In this document: positions 24,623 through 36,225 of the stretch, piece by piece
Position numbering within the stretch: position 1 is the stretch's first letter
How the letters are laid out: every line of letters begins with the position of its first letter
Source: Globodera rostochiensis
Lineage: Eukaryota > Nematoda > Chromadorea > Rhabditida > Heteroderidae
Assembly (NCBI GenBank): GCA_018350325.1
Contig: JAEVLN010000007.1
Coordinates: forward strand, 4,182,124 to 4,246,123
DNA length: 64,000 bases
Direction: 5' to 3'
The notes under the pieces: model-generated
What the model saw: only the letters and a program-made list of their open reading frames with translations
The model's database searches: none
What the model was told of the DNA's origin: nothing
Made by a program: the position numbers and the translations under genes

Positions 24623-25667
24623 ATGACCTCCGCTCTTCAGCGCCAATGTGCGCGCCCATTGTTCATTGTCGTCGCGGCGCTTCTCCTCTGTTGCTGCCGT
24701 TCAGAGGAAGACGACTGGGATTCGAGGAACTTCACCTGTACAAAGACAGGAGACAAGTTGCGTGGTGGCTTGACAATTCCCAGGGACAATCAGATGTGAG
24801 TTTAACATTTTGCAATAATTAATTATCACATAAACATTTGGTTCCCTTTTTTCAGTCACATTGATCCGTCGGAACTTGGCTATTATCAGCAAATCCGTGT
24901 ACTTGTGGTGAACGCCAAGGATGAGGACCTTACAATGACGGTGGTTGGTGCTGAACCGTCGTGTCGACGCTCCTTCAGCAATAGAACAAAATGTCGTTTG
25001 AGCGAAGAAAAGAATGCGGTGAGTGTTATAGTTATGATGGGATATTAAATCACAAAAAGTTCATTTATTTCAGAGTCTGGAACATCAGTCGAAAGAGTGT
25101 ACTGCTCATGCCGGATGCAAGGAGTTCAGTTTCATTTGCAAGAACGAACCTAGCAGATGGTCGACTCGTCATGATCGTATCTTCATAGTCAACATGAACT
25201 TCCTTTTTCGCCAATTTGCTGGCGAACTGTGTAACAAATCGCAAGTGTACATTGTGAGTGTGTTCATTTTTGTTTCAGTTGACTCATTTTTTTCATGCAC
25301 AGGACGATGCTCGTCTGCTGAACAATCGACGTGATCCGCCAGGGGAAAGGTGTCCGGAAAGTACGGATACGACGACTACACAAAGTACGACGACTATGAA
25401 AAATGCAATAACGACTACGAGCAGCTCGACGACGAAGTCTACTGGAAGTACGGTCACGACGGAAAGCACGGGCACAGGCATCACCACTGACTGGACTTTG
25501 ATCATTGTTCTGGCTGTCATTGGAGCGGGGTGAGTGCCTTTATCCTTCCAAATCATTTCGTCCATTTCATTTTTGTTCCATTTTTCAGTCTGCTCATTGC
25601 CGTTGTTGCGGTTGTGGCGCTTGTGTTGTGTCGTCGCAAACGAACTTCATACGATGTCACCGAATAG
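24623..25667 (+). CDS. type I membrane protein with mucin-like stalk (paralogue A)
   Basis: Exons: 24623-24795, 24856-25018, 25074-25253, 25303-25529, 25589-25667; 273 residues, phases 2,0,0,2. A signal peptide (PLFIVVAALLLCCC) is followed by an ectodomain of about 150 residues with spaced Cys (FTCTKTG, SCRRSF, KCRLSEE, KECTAHAGCKEF, FICKNE, ELCNKS). Then come a Thr/Ser-rich stalk (TTTTQSTTT and similar), one transmembrane helix split across the last intron (LIIVLAVIGAG/LLIAVVAVVALVLC), and a short tail RRKRTSYDVTE. I do not recognise the ectodomain family. AATAAA is present near 25787. The paralogue at 48195-49551 has the same exon phases. Confidence 0.85.
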
Positions 25668-25944
25668 AGGAGTTCCTATGTGAGATGATTGATTATAATG
25701 CGATATCAGAAGAATTTTGTGGATATTTTTTATTCGTGTATTGTATTATTCTGTATGCATATATTGTTTGTGATATTGTTCTGTAATGAATAAACGTTCG
25801 TTTGACGTTTGGATCAACTCCATTTCCCTTATAAATTTTTTTCCAGATTTTGGGGGGTATTTGGGCACAAAAATGTATGACACCCGTTTTGTCGAATCGA
25901 TCTGTCCGTTTTAGGCCTGCCGTTGGCATTTTAACGTAACGCCC

Positions 25945-27780
25945 AAACGGTGAGAGTTTTTGCTTACTGAATATGCGTGTTTAAACTTTATAGGAGTACA
26001 TTTTTATTTGGAAAAATGCAACCATTTTACGGATTTTATTTCCGTCTCTGAAATTGAGTTGAAAAGATTGTAAGCAACATTTTGCGAAAATTCCGGCTTG
26101 TTGCTCAAAATTTCAGAAAATTCGGTTATTTATATGTTTTGTGTCATCTTTTGAGCAATTTTTAGTTATTTTTAAAACAAAAATCAGCAAATTAGCGGTG
26201 TTTTAGACCGTTCAAATAGACATAAGCGCATTTCAATGTCATCAGATTTTTTGTAAGCTCAACCAAACCAATAATAACCAAGAATTAAGTGCCGATTAAT
26301 TGATTTCATTAAAAAAACAAAACGAAAATTGAATTTTGTCAATTTTCGATTCAGAATTTATGCACATTTTTTCAAAAGTTTGCGTTCGATCTTTTTTTAA
26401 CAGAACGCCAGAAATAAAAATAAAATTAGCTAATTTTATCAAAAATCTCCCTGACCTATACATATAAATAGTCAAAATTCTTATTCCATTCCATTCCATT
26501 CAAATTCGATGTTTTGCTTCCACTTACTAGGTTGTAATTTGCTACCTTTCCCTTTTTTAATAGTAATTGTCTTTATTCACAAGTCCCAGTACATTTTGTC
26601 GTTACGGCGATTCGCTAGTGACCAATTCGCTCAATTAGTGTAAAAGTCATAGAGTCCGTAATTCAATCTTTTAAAACATAAAAAGAGACATCGAATTGGT
26701 TGTGGCGCGAATCGCTTCTGTTTTTTGATTAACTTTTCTTGCTTTAACATCTTTTACTGTTTAAGCTTTTCCCTAATTCGACCGAATCCATATTAGTGGC
26801 GCGCAAACTCCAAGCAATAATTCGTCATGTCAGACCAGCCAATGGCGCCTCTTGGGAAGTATCCGCAGCCGGTAAGTAAATCGAATTGATTGATGTTTTT
26901 GAACAATTCAAAGCATTTTCTTTGATTTAAGATTGACTGTCCGCACTGTCACAAGAAAACGACAACTTTCGTCCGACCGGTGTGCGGTCTGCTCGCGTGG
27001 CTGCTGTACGTTTTGCATTTTTAGGGAATTTTTTCCAAATTATGTTTAATCGGGGATTTTTCATTTCAATTTTTTTTCGAACGTTCCAAAGTTTTGGCAT
27101 TAATTTTTGGGTGCTTTGTGTAATTTTATTTATAAAATTTCAGCTGCATCTTTCTCGCCATCTGGTGTGTTTGCTGCTGTGATTCATTCAAGGACATGGA
27201 GCATTACTGTTCCCAGTGCAACGGATTCGTGGGCAAATACAAGCGCCTCTGATCGCTCGGAGGAAGAAGTCGGCTGATTTGAACACCGTGATCGTATAAA
27301 TATGTATAATAATTGTTGTTGTAATGATCATTGTGATGATATGTGTATATGTACTTACAATTTGTTGTGATCTGCTTGTTCATTTTAGTATTGCCGACCA
27401 AAAATAAATTTATATGTTGAAATCACAGAATGATGATGTCGGATGCCAAAAAGAATAACTATATTCGTGATCTCAGTGCACTTAAGAAAAAATTAGGAGA
27501 ATTTGAACGCCAGAGTTATTTCGCAATTGAAAAATCTGAAAAGTTGTGGCTAATTTTTTTGTTGCAAAAAATCTTAAAAATTGGTAAAAAGCCTGATCCG
27601 CATAAAGCGCCAGTATAGGTAGACGGTGGGTTGCATAAAATATTTAATCCGTTAAAAGTATTCCAATGACATATGCCCACCCAAAAATGAGAATTGACGA
27701 GGTTATTTTGAACCCAAATCATTTTTATTCTGCTGAATGATGGTACAGTTGGAAGCCGAAAAAAAATGCTACAAATATTA
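25945..27780 (+). repeat. LITAF-gene segmental duplication, copy 2
   Basis: Near-complete counterpart of 8050-10355 in opposite orientation, without the tRNA-like insertion. The match stops at ATGCTACAAATA near 27778, and upstream near 25945, next to the 50-bp motif shared with 11596-11645. Confidence 0.85.
26827..27252 (+). CDS. LITAF-like membrane-associated zinc protein (copy 2)
   Basis: Exons: 26827-26871, 26932-27005, 27144-27252; 75 codons. The sequence is almost that of copy 1 (one Phe/Val difference in the segment after CPHCHKKTTT). Both zinc half-sites (CPHC and HYCSQC) and the central hydrophobic Cys-rich helix are present. Identical splice sites and a full-length frame suggest it is recent and may be expressed. 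Confidence 0.85.
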
Positions 27781-27921
27781 TGAAGACAATTTGTCTGGCT
27801 GAATTCGTTCCATTTTTTTCCAACTAAAAAATAAACACACATATTTATGACTGTCGTTTGGAGGAAAATGTTTAGGGTTAGAAGTCCGGTGGTTAAATGC
27901 AATTGATCAAATTTTCATCAT

Positions 27922-30286
27922 TTATTGTTTTTGTTGTTCAAATAATCTTTGGCACAACGCTTCAAAGTCCTGTGGGAATCGGTAGTGCAGCGTGTTGCCG
28001 GGCCAACCGCGCGGGATGTGCTCGGGCCGGCAGCCTTGCATCAGCACAACGCGAAAGCGGCGATTCTGGTTGCCGTTGAGCAGCACCTGAAAGTCCATTT
28101 GTTTGTTTGTTGATCATTAAAGTATTGGAAAACGATCTGCTGATCGATCATTTCATGGTATTTGATCGGGGAACATCTGATCAGAAATCTTCCAACAAAT
28201 TTCGCCTGCAAACACGCCGACCTCGTTGAATGTCATCTGGTGTAGGTACAGCTTCATCCTGACCCTTTGATCGAACTGTTGCTGATCATGCACCATCATC
28301 TGATCAGTGAGTGACGAAGCGTCTTCGGCTGCACTGATCAGGTCAGCGTAGTCGGGGCTCAGCTCCATCACCACCTGATCAGCCCGATCAAAATGCCTGG
28401 ACACCGAGCCGAGAAGGTCCTGATCACACATGCACTGATCAACATCGACAACCTGAGAGAAATAAAATTTATAACTCGAAATCGGACAAAAGAAAAAAGT
28501 CGTCAACACTTTCGAATTGCGAATTTGTCACAAAAAGAGGCTGATAAATTTTAAAAATAACATTTAAATTGAATTTTTTAGCTATTTTTTCGTTCCACAA
28601 AATTTCTCAACAAACACCCATCACCGGTTTTTAGTTCTTCTATCAACTGACTTTGATGCCCTCCTCCTTGGCGTAAATTTCCAAATTTTTGATTAACAAT
28701 CGATGAAATTTTTTGAGGTCCCGATTTTTGGCATTTTCGTGGTGCAGGATGAGGATGAAGCGTTGTTGTTGGTGAACATCGATCGCGCTGACCGATCGGG
28801 CAAAAGCGGTGGTGGAACTGATCGAATCGGACGCGCTGATCAGTGCCGAGTCCATCCGCGCGGGCCGATGACGGCACTCCGTGGCCATGGGACTTAAAAT
28901 TGCAAATGTTCAAAGCTCCAACCAAACCAAAAAAAAACACCACTGATTATTTTTTCAGAGTCAGTAATTTATAATTTACTAATTAAAATTTGGTGTTTGG
29001 GTTAGCGCCGAAAAATTTCTACAACTTTTTGGGTAGGCAGTCGGCCTAAAATTTATTTGAAAACTTTCTGACTTAGCAGCAAAATGGCGAACACTGAGCA
29101 GCACGTCGATGCGTCCGGCTTCGCCGATCAGCTCCAAAAGTTTGTGCAACGGCTCGTCGCCAAACCGGTGTATCAAAGCGCACATCGGACCTCAAAAATG
29201 GGATAAATCGTTAAAATCCAAATTTTTGTAATTCATTTTTCATTATTATGATTTTAGAGAAAATTTCAAATACAAAAACAGATTCATTTATATAAAGAAA
29301 TGAGGTAAATTGTTTGAGAAAATTTCGGGATTTGCTTTTAATGAAATTCGCAAATTTTTCCGAGAATTTTGAATTAATTAAAAATGATGATAACTTTTTG
29401 TCCTTCTCATTTGGACAATTTCCTCAATGTCGAGGCCCAAATGTGCGGCCACAAACTCCCAATTGCGCATGGAACCACAACTGGGCGGGTTCAACCTCAG
29501 CTCCAGCAATTGTGCCATGTCGGCACGCAAATGCCGAACACGGACGGCACTCATTTCAATGCCATTGCTCCGCCAAACGGAGAGCAAATCGGAGGGCGAT
29601 GGTGGCGAACAAATTGTCAAAAAGTCGACGACCTGTGTGGATTTTGAAAAAATGCATTTGAAAAATGAATCAAAAACTGTAACGTTAAAAACGTTTTTAG
29701 GAATTGTGAAAAAAGGGGGAAAATTGACTTTGTTGCGGATTAAGCCCAATTTTAATTCCGACGGAGCATCTTTTGGTTCGAAATTGGCAACAATTTGGTT
29801 CATTGGCTAGTAGAAATTGGGTGGTTTTTAGCCTCTTGCAGATTTTAATTCAATTTTTGTGTTTCTGGAGAGTAAAAGTTCGAAAGGACCTTTTGCTGGA
29901 CTCCCGGAGTCGGGCCATTTTTTCGCGTCCTAGTGGAGCGGTTCCGTGCCGGAAAATTTGAACAATTTCCACTATTTTGTTTCCGTACCTTTTGCCAAAA
30001 AAAAATCTGTCGAATGGTTTTTCTTCTGACCAAGATTTTGGAGGAGGGAATTCCCCAATTCCCCCCCCCCACCCACCGGTTACGAGCCTGCCGTAAATGG
30101 TAGGTTTTGCGGTTAAACTTGTTTAAAGCTCCTAATTTTCTATTTCTGGTCTTAAGTTCAAACCTTGCCATTCTGTTGTTCTTTACTGATGATCAGCTGC
30201 TCCTGATCATCGCTTTTTTCGTCGCCCGAGGGCAAATCCAAAGCAATTGTCACCGTTCGGCTGTCATCTTGCGCCGCGTCGTCCAT
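27922..30286 (-). CDS. death-domain plus SEFIR-domain adaptor, Act1/ACTL-1-like
   Basis: Exons: 30164-30286, 29395-29632, 29073-29190, 28652-28892, 28222-28452, 27922-28086; 371 residues, phases 0,1,2,0,0. Residues about 45-155 form a death domain (NWEFVAAHLGL, then SPMCALIHRFGDEPLHKLLELIGEAGR with its typical last helices; a splice site falls between the halves). Residues about 190-370 form a SEFIR domain: RFILILHHEN strand, the helix VSRHFDRADQVVMELSP, and the C-terminal NRRFRVVLM, HIPRGWPGNT and YRFPQDFEAL. SEFIR proteins transmit IL-17-receptor-type signals; an adaptor with death domain plus SEFIR fits the nematode ACTL-1 role in the cytosol. The N-terminal start is the first Met of an acidic exon and could lie further upstream. 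Confidence 0.85.
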
Positions 30287-30485
30287 GGCGCATGTGGCGA
30301 CAGTTTTTCGGTGTTTTGGATTGTGTAAATTTGAGATTATTTTTCGTTTGAATTCCGATTCCTGGAAAAAATATTTTAGTCCTAATACTTTGGCGAAATG
30401 TTTAGTTAAAATTAACAATTTTTGAGACGTCTAAGCCCCGGCGTTTTGGGAATAAAAAGCTGCTCATATCAGTGCGCGGTACCCC

Positions 30486-30811
30486 GCAATTGGGCGCTGA
30501 CACGTTTTTCGTTAAAACTTTGTTCAAAGTCAACCAAACCAAACATTCTTGGTATCATTCGAAAGCATGTAATAAGTAGAAGCTTACAAAGGCAAAAGCT
30601 AATTTGTAAGCGATTCGACGTAAACAAAGAAAGTTATGACGTCACCACGAGAAAAATGGCAATTTTCACAGGTTTTAAGCCTATAACCTTCTTGAAAAGA
30701 CGAATCGGTAAACTTTAGCTTGATCAAAAGTTCAGCATACTTAGAGCTTTTGTTTGGTTTGCTTCGGCCGCCAATCGTGCTGGCACCGAACGTGCCGGCG
30801 CCCAATCGTGG
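30486..30811. repeat. foldback MITE with CAATTGGGCGC termini
   Basis: The left arm CAATTGGGCGCTGACACG is answered on the right by GCGCCCAATCGTGG. The inner segment AGTCAACCAAACCAAACATT followed by GTATCATTCGAAAGC matches the core of the MITE at 7531-7951. It sits between the start of the death-domain gene and an exon-like fragment. Confidence 0.6.
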
Positions 30812-30814
30812 TGC

Positions 30815-30976
30815 TCCGGGTAGCCGACGTCCGTCCGCCTGCACATTAAATTGCTCTGATCGTTCGCTCGCGTCTTTTCCATTTTGTGTATTATGGCCAT
30901 CAGCTTATGGCCAAGTGAATTGTTGCCGAACAAAGCATGAAAAATGCGTTGATCGTACTGAGGTCGAATGGGCCTA
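30815..30976 (-). pseudogene. orphan coding exon cut by MITE
   Basis: After a TTTTTTAG acceptor the minus strand reads an open frame containing RPQYDQRIFHALFGNN and LGHKLMAIIHKMEKTR. It looks protein-like but is not recognised. Downstream continuity is lost at the MITE and upstream lies the 31-kb minisatellite. It might be a remnant of an upstream exon of the death-domain gene or of another gene. Confidence 0.3.
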
Positions 30977-31007
30977 AAAAACATATCATCAAGCGGTTAA
31001 ATGAATG

Positions 31008-31676
31008 AATTGGCTCTTTTTTTGCAAATGAATGAATTGTCTCTTTTTTTGCAAATGAATGAATTGGCTCTTTTTTTTTTTGCAAATGCATGAATTGGCT
31101 CTTTTTTTGCAAATGAATGAATTGGCTCTTTTTTTTTTGCAAATGAATGAATTGGCTCTTTTTTTGCAAATGAATGAATTGGCTCTTTTTTTTTTGCAAA
31201 TGAATGAATTGGCTCTTTTTTTGCAAATGAATGAATTGGCTCTTTTTTTTTTGCAAATGAATGAATTGGCTCTCTTTTTTTTTTGCAAATGCATGAATTG
31301 GCTCTTTTTTTTTGCAAATGAATGAATTGGCTCTTTTTTTTTTTTGCAAATGCATGAATTGGCTCTTTTTTTTTTGCAAATGCATGAATTGGCTCTTTTT
31401 TTGCAAATGAATGAATTGGCTCTTTTTTTGCAAATGAATGAATTGGCTCTTTTTTTGCAAATGAATGAATTGGCTCTTTTTTTGCAAATGAATGAATTGG
31501 CTCTTTTTTTGCAAATGAATGAATTGGCTCTTTTTTTGCAAATGAATGAATTGGCTCTTTTTTTGCAAATGAATGAATTGGCTCTTTTTTTTTTGCAAAT
31601 GAATGAATTGGCTCTTTTTTTGCAAATGAATGAATTGGCTCTTTTTTTTTGCAAATGAATGAATTGGCTCTTTTAT
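31008..31676. repeat. 27-31-bp minisatellite (TTTGCAAATGAATGAATTGGCTC)
   Basis: About 24 tandem units differing mainly in the length of the T run (7 to 13). Open frames on both strands (SQFIHLQKK or ALFLQMNEL repeats) are by-products. The array ends at TTATTAGAAAATAA near 31680. Confidence 0.95.
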
Positions 31677-31826
31677 TAGAAAATAATTTTAAAAAATAGA
31701 TGCAATGATCAACTGAGTAAAAGAACTGGGCTTTTATAGGCATTTCAGTGAGGAATTTGTGGAAAATGATAAAACATAACGCCAAACGTCAGAGCCAATA
31801 ACCGCAGTCGGCCCATTTTTCCCGAA

Positions 31827-31925
31827 ACGGGCCACACGGGCCACTAGCGTCTCGCCATTAGCGTCTCGCCATTAGCGTCTGGCCACTAGCGTCTCGCCAT
31901 TAGCGTCTGGCCACTAGCGTCTCAG
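31827..31925. repeat. 15-bp tandem repeat (GCCAYTAGCGTCTSG)
   Basis: Six to seven units alternating GCCATTAGCGTCTCG and GCCACTAGCGTCTGG. No coding evidence. Confidence 0.85.
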
Positions 31926-32089
31926 TACAAAAAGGGCCACTCCCGTCCCAAGCGGAATGCAAGAAAATTTGCAGTAGCAAATGGCTAAACTTTTTACCTT
32001 TTTGACCCCTTCACTTTTTGCTATGAAAAGTGAAACGTTGCACCCCTAGGAATGGCAAGTTGCAATTTTTAGTTCAGATTTCAAAAATT

Positions 32090-33090
32090 TAGTTATTGAG
32101 AATTGAATTAGCTAATTTTTATCAAAAATCTCCCTTTGACTTATATACATATAAATAGTCAAAATACCTTATTCCAGTCCAGTCCATTTTATTCAAATTC
32201 GATGTTTTGCTTCCACTTACTAGGTTGTAATTTGCTACCTTTCCCTTTTTTAATGGTAATTGTCTTTATTCACAAGTCCCAGTACATTTTGTCGTTCCGG
32301 CGATTCGCTAGTGACCAATTCGCTCTAATTAGTTAAGAGCGTGATTCAACTAAAAGAAATGCATCTTTTAACACATAAAAAGAGACATCGAATTGGTTGT
32401 GGCGCGAATCGCTTCTGTTTTTTGATTAACTTTTCTTGCTTTAACATCTTTTACTGTTTAAGCTTTTCCCTAATTCGACCGAATCCATATTAGTGGCGCG
32501 CAAACTCCAAGCAATAATTCGTCATGCATTGTCATTCAATGGTGCCTCTTGGGCAGTATCCGCAGCCGGTAAGTAAATCGAATTGATTGATGTTTTTGAA
32601 CAATTCAAAGCATTTTCTTTGATTTAAGATTGACTGTCCACACTGTCACAAGAAAACGTCAACTTACGTCCGGCCGGTGTGCGGTCTGCTCGCGTGGCTG
32701 CTGTACGTTTTGCATTTTTAGGGAATTTTTTCCAAATTATGTTTAATCGGGGATTTTCATTTCAATTTTTTTTCGAACGTTCCAAAGTTTTGGCATTAAT
32801 TTTTGGGTGCTTTGTGTAATTTTATTTATAAAATTTCAGCTGCATCTTTCTCTCCATCTGGTGTGTTTGCTGCTGTGATTCATTCAAGGACATGGAGCAT
32901 TACTGTTCCCATTGCAACGGATTCGTGGGCACATACAAGCGCCTCTGATCGCTCGGAGGAAGAAGTCGGTCAGAAACTGATTTGATCACCTAATGCTGTA
33001 ATTATGTCTAATAGTTGTTGTTGCAATGATCATTGTGATGATATGTGTATACGTACTTACAATTTGTTGTGATCTGCTTGTTCGTTTGTT
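32090..33090 (+). repeat. LITAF-gene segmental duplication, copy 3 (shorter)
   Basis: Matches copy 2 from about AATTAGCTAATTTTTATC through the gene to the sequence near 33080, with more point differences than the other copies. A weak version of the 50-bp boundary motif lies upstream near 31775. Confidence 0.8.
32524..32948 (+). CDS. LITAF-like membrane-associated zinc protein (copy 3, divergent)
   Basis: Exons: 32524-32568, 32629-32702, 32840-32948; 75 codons. It begins MHCHSMVPLGQYPQP instead of MSDQPMAPLGKYPQP. Other replacements are conservative (KKTSTYVRP, FLSIWC, YCSHCNGFVGTYKR). All zinc-binding Cys residues and the hydrophobic segment are kept, so the change pattern suggests constraint on the protein. 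Confidence 0.82.
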
Positions 33091-33527
33091 TAATAAATTC
33101 GTGAATGACATCTGAAATTTAAAAATAATTTGTATTGTCTGGATAATCGTACGGCCTTAGGGGTCGGCTTTTTCTTAATGGTCTTCTTGGTGGTTGTCGG
33201 CGGCACGTCATAAAAAGATTTTTATTTTCTTTAAAATAGGGGGAGGGGCATGTACGGGGCCGAGATCTGAAAACCCGGGGCCAAGATTTTTCAACCGGGA
33301 CTGATTTATCAAAAATCAGGCCCTTTCAAAACAGAGGATGTGAACAATCCAGTCAGTCAGTCATCGATGACTTCATTTATTTGATTCCACAAAATATGCA
33401 CCCACCATAAATCGCCCGCAGAAATCGCTAATTCTCATAAAAGCAATGGAATTTTTCACTTTGGACACACATTGATTATACTCCAATTTGACGCCATTTT
33501 AATTTCGTCCAATTTGTTCCAATAAAA

Positions 33528-35221
33528 ATGTTCCGCATAGAATGCACCTGTTTTCTCTTTCTGAGCCTTGCTTTCGCTGTGCCATCGTTGGTTCTTGGCA
33601 TTGGCACTCGGCCATCGCTTTGGGCAATATTGACCAGCGGAGGAGGTAAACCCTAAAGGAACAGAAGAGCTACTCATCGCCACTAGGCTGCTCGAGAATT
33701 CTTTTCGAGAACTCTTTTTGTGTCTCGGTGCCAATTCAATCCCGAGTCTCGGCGCCAATTCCCGGGCTCGGTTCTGTCTCGAGTCTCGGCGCCAATTCCC
33801 GGGCTCGGCCGATAGTAGCAAAGAAATTAAAATTGAAATCTACCAGAAACTTCAAATGTATGTGTTTTAATTTGGCCAAGACTGTAAGAAGTTGGCAAGC
33901 GGTTGCGACTGCGGTTGGGGCAGTTGCTTGTCACACAACGGGTACACGGCCGACGCGTGTTGTGGTCATAACCGAGAGTTTGGATGTTGCGAGGTTTGTA
34001 AGCAGCGTTTGCGCAGTTCCATTGTTTTACATTTGGAAGTAGGGCTGGCACCGCTAGCCCAAAAACCCCGACAATTTTGGGTCATTCCCCGTTCCACCCC
34101 CGACAACCTCAGGTCCCCAAACCCCGACAATTTTGGACCCGTCCCCGACTTTTAAATCCCGAGAACCCTCGTCCCCGACTAACTTGTTCACTCCCGACAA
34201 CCCCGGCTCCGTTTTGACTACTTGTTTACCCCCGACTTTTAAATCCCGAGAACCCCCGTCCCCGACTAACTTGTTCACTCCCGACAACCCCGGCTCCGTT
34301 TTGACTACTTGTTTACCCCCGACTTTTCAACCCCGTCCCCGATCTTGTTTACCCCCGACTTTTAAATCCCGAGAACCCCCGTCCCCGACTAACTTGTTCA
34401 CTCCCGACAACCCCGGCTCCGTTTTGACTACTTGTTTACCCCCGACTTTTCAACCCCGTCCCCGATCTTGTTTACCCCCGACTTTTAAATCCCGAGAACC
34501 CCCGTCCCCGACTAACTTGTTCACTCCCGACAACCCCGGCTCCGTTTGACTACTTGTTTACCCCCGACTTTTCAACCCAGTCCCCGATCTTGTTTACCCC
34601 CGACTTTTAAATCCCGAGAACCCCCGTCCCCGACTAACTTGTTCACTCCCGACAACCCCGGCTCCGTTTTGACTACTTGTTTACCCCCGACTTTTCAACC
34701 CCGTCCCCGATCTTGTTTACCCCCGACTTTTAAATCCCGAGAACCCCCGTCCCCGACTAACTTGTTCACTCCCGACAACCCCGGCTCCGTTTTGACTACT
34801 TGTTTACCCCCGACTTTTCAACCCCGTCCCCGATCTTGTTTACCCCCGACTTTTAAATCCCGAGAACCCCCGTCCCCGACTAACTTGTTCACTCCCGACA
34901 ACCCCGGCTCCGTTTGACTACTTGTTTACCCCCGACTTTTCAACCCAGTCCCCGATCTTGTTTACCCCCGACTTTTAAATCCCGAGAACCCCCGTCCCCG
35001 ACTAACTTGTTCACTCCCGACAACCCCGGCTCCGTTTTGACTACTTGTTTACCCCCGACTTTTCAACCCCGTCCCCGATCTTGTTTACCCCCGACTTGTT
35101 AAAATAAAATATATTCATACTTTAAAAGATCAAAAAATTTAGGCGGAGGCGGGACAACCAATTTACAGTAACGCCTCGATTGGATCGTCTGAATTTGTTT
35201 GGCCCAAAAAATGTATCATCG
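33528..35221 (+). CDS. small secreted cysteine-rich protein A (CGWG-CC family), 3' end open
   Basis: Exons: 33528-33645, 33881-33993, 35143-35221 (phases 1,0, leaving 1); the last exon is not identified. Exon 1 is a signal peptide (CFLFLSLAFAVPSLVLG). Exon 2 carries the family motif: DCKK, CDCGWGSC, DACCGHN, GCCE. Exon 3 ends with FVWPKKCII. A CATAAAAG sequence lies about 90 bp upstream of the ATG. Paralogues B and C follow on the same strand with the same exon phases. I do not know this domain. A secreted, Cys-rich, locally duplicated family in a plant parasite is compatible with an effector, but that is inference. Intron 2 is filled by a 1-kb minisatellite. Confidence 0.68.
33650..33815. 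repeat. CTCGAG/GGCGCCAATTC iterated block in intron 1 of gene A
   Basis: Two to three imperfect copies of GAGTCTCGGCGCCAATTCCCGGGCTCGG plus a CTCGAGAATTC palindrome. They are similar in style to hAT-like element interiors; no clear termini were found. Confidence 0.55.
34085..35096. repeat. 123-bp minisatellite in intron 2 of gene A
   Basis: About eight copies of a unit composed of an 87-bp part (CCCGACTTTTAAATCCCGAG and following) and a 36-bp part (CCCGACTTTTCAACCCCGTC and following). The left flank TAGGGCTGGCACCGC resembles a hAT-type end. Continuous open frames across the array are repeat artefacts. Confidence 0.92.
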
Positions 35222-35229
35222 GTATAAAA

Positions 35230-36217
35230 TAAACATATTTTTGTATTTAAATATAATTTTACATTTTAAGCCATTTTGATAATGGCCCATCTGCTTCAGC
35301 GACGGTACATTCAGCTGATGATTTTTGGATGAAAAAGAACGGAGAACGATCACAAAGACCTCATTTTTTGGGGTGCCGTTTTTGGTATTTTATGTTTTTC
35401 CCCAATTTATTTTGGGCGGTGTTTATGTGCCAAAAAATTTTGGTTTTTATCTTTTAATTCGAAAATAGAATTTAAAGAATTATAATAATGAAGAAACATG
35501 CTAATTTATGCTGCGTATATTACTTACAAGATTATGTCAATGTAAAGAAATTTACAATACAAATCATTTAAATTTAATAAATTGCTTAGGTGCTAAATGT
35601 AATTGTTTTAAAATTTATGAATTTAAATAGGCGAACAATTTTTTGACCCTACCGAAACGCGAAAAAACTCGCCGATTCGTTGTAAAAGAGACGAGATTCT
35701 TGAAAAAATCTCGGGTCTTGAAAAATCTCGAAAAATTCATTTTTTATTCGAGCAAGATCTCGAGGTGAGATTTCTCGAGAATCTCGTCGAGATTTTTTGA
35801 GATCTCGTCTCGTTCCGGGCTCTAATTGAAGTGATCGGAAAACCTAAAATTGTCTCAGGGATGATGATCAGAATCCTCTAAGTTTTAATGCTTATTTGAG
35901 TTTCAACAAAATGTTGATTGATCGACGGCACTGAATCGGCCGTTTCTCGATGACGCCGCCAACTTTGGACAGTCTGTAAAATTGTAACATTTCAAAAAAT
36001 AAATATAAAATTGCATTTTGCATGTGCTTCATACACATACAGTACATAATATTTAACTGTTAGCCTTTTTGGCATAAATAAAATAAACTTCCAAAAATAA
36101 TTTGTTTGACCAATCAGAATTAAGGTGTCTGATCATTTGAATAATCCCAACGTTTTGATCAGATCAGGATCGGACAGATCGTTTTGATAATTTCTGGTGG
36201 ACCGTGCAAACGAACAC
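35230..36217. other. non-coding interval with palindromic CTCGAGA block
   Basis: About 35660-35825 is an inverted, iterated GAGATTCTCGAGAAATCTC block ending CGTTCCGGGCTCTA, similar to the ends of 56607-56714. The rest is AT-rich with no gene evidence. Confidence 0.5.
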
Positions 36218-36225
36218 CTACTTAG

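Noticed and set aside
31008..31676. CRISPR array
   Set aside because: Direct tandem repeat without unique spacers, in a eukaryotic sequence.
30900..31785. KKSQFIHLQ/ANSFICKK and ALFLQMNEL repeat proteins
   Set aside because: By-product of a 27-31-bp minisatellite with variable T runs.
33158..33225. Lys/Pro/Thr-rich minus-strand stretch (PPTTTKKTIKKKPTPK)
   Set aside because: Coding-like composition but no acceptor-to-donor model or neighbouring exons.
34054..35102. Pro-rich repeat ORFs
   Set aside because: Lie within the 123-bp array inside intron 2 of gene A; exons on both sides join in phase without them.
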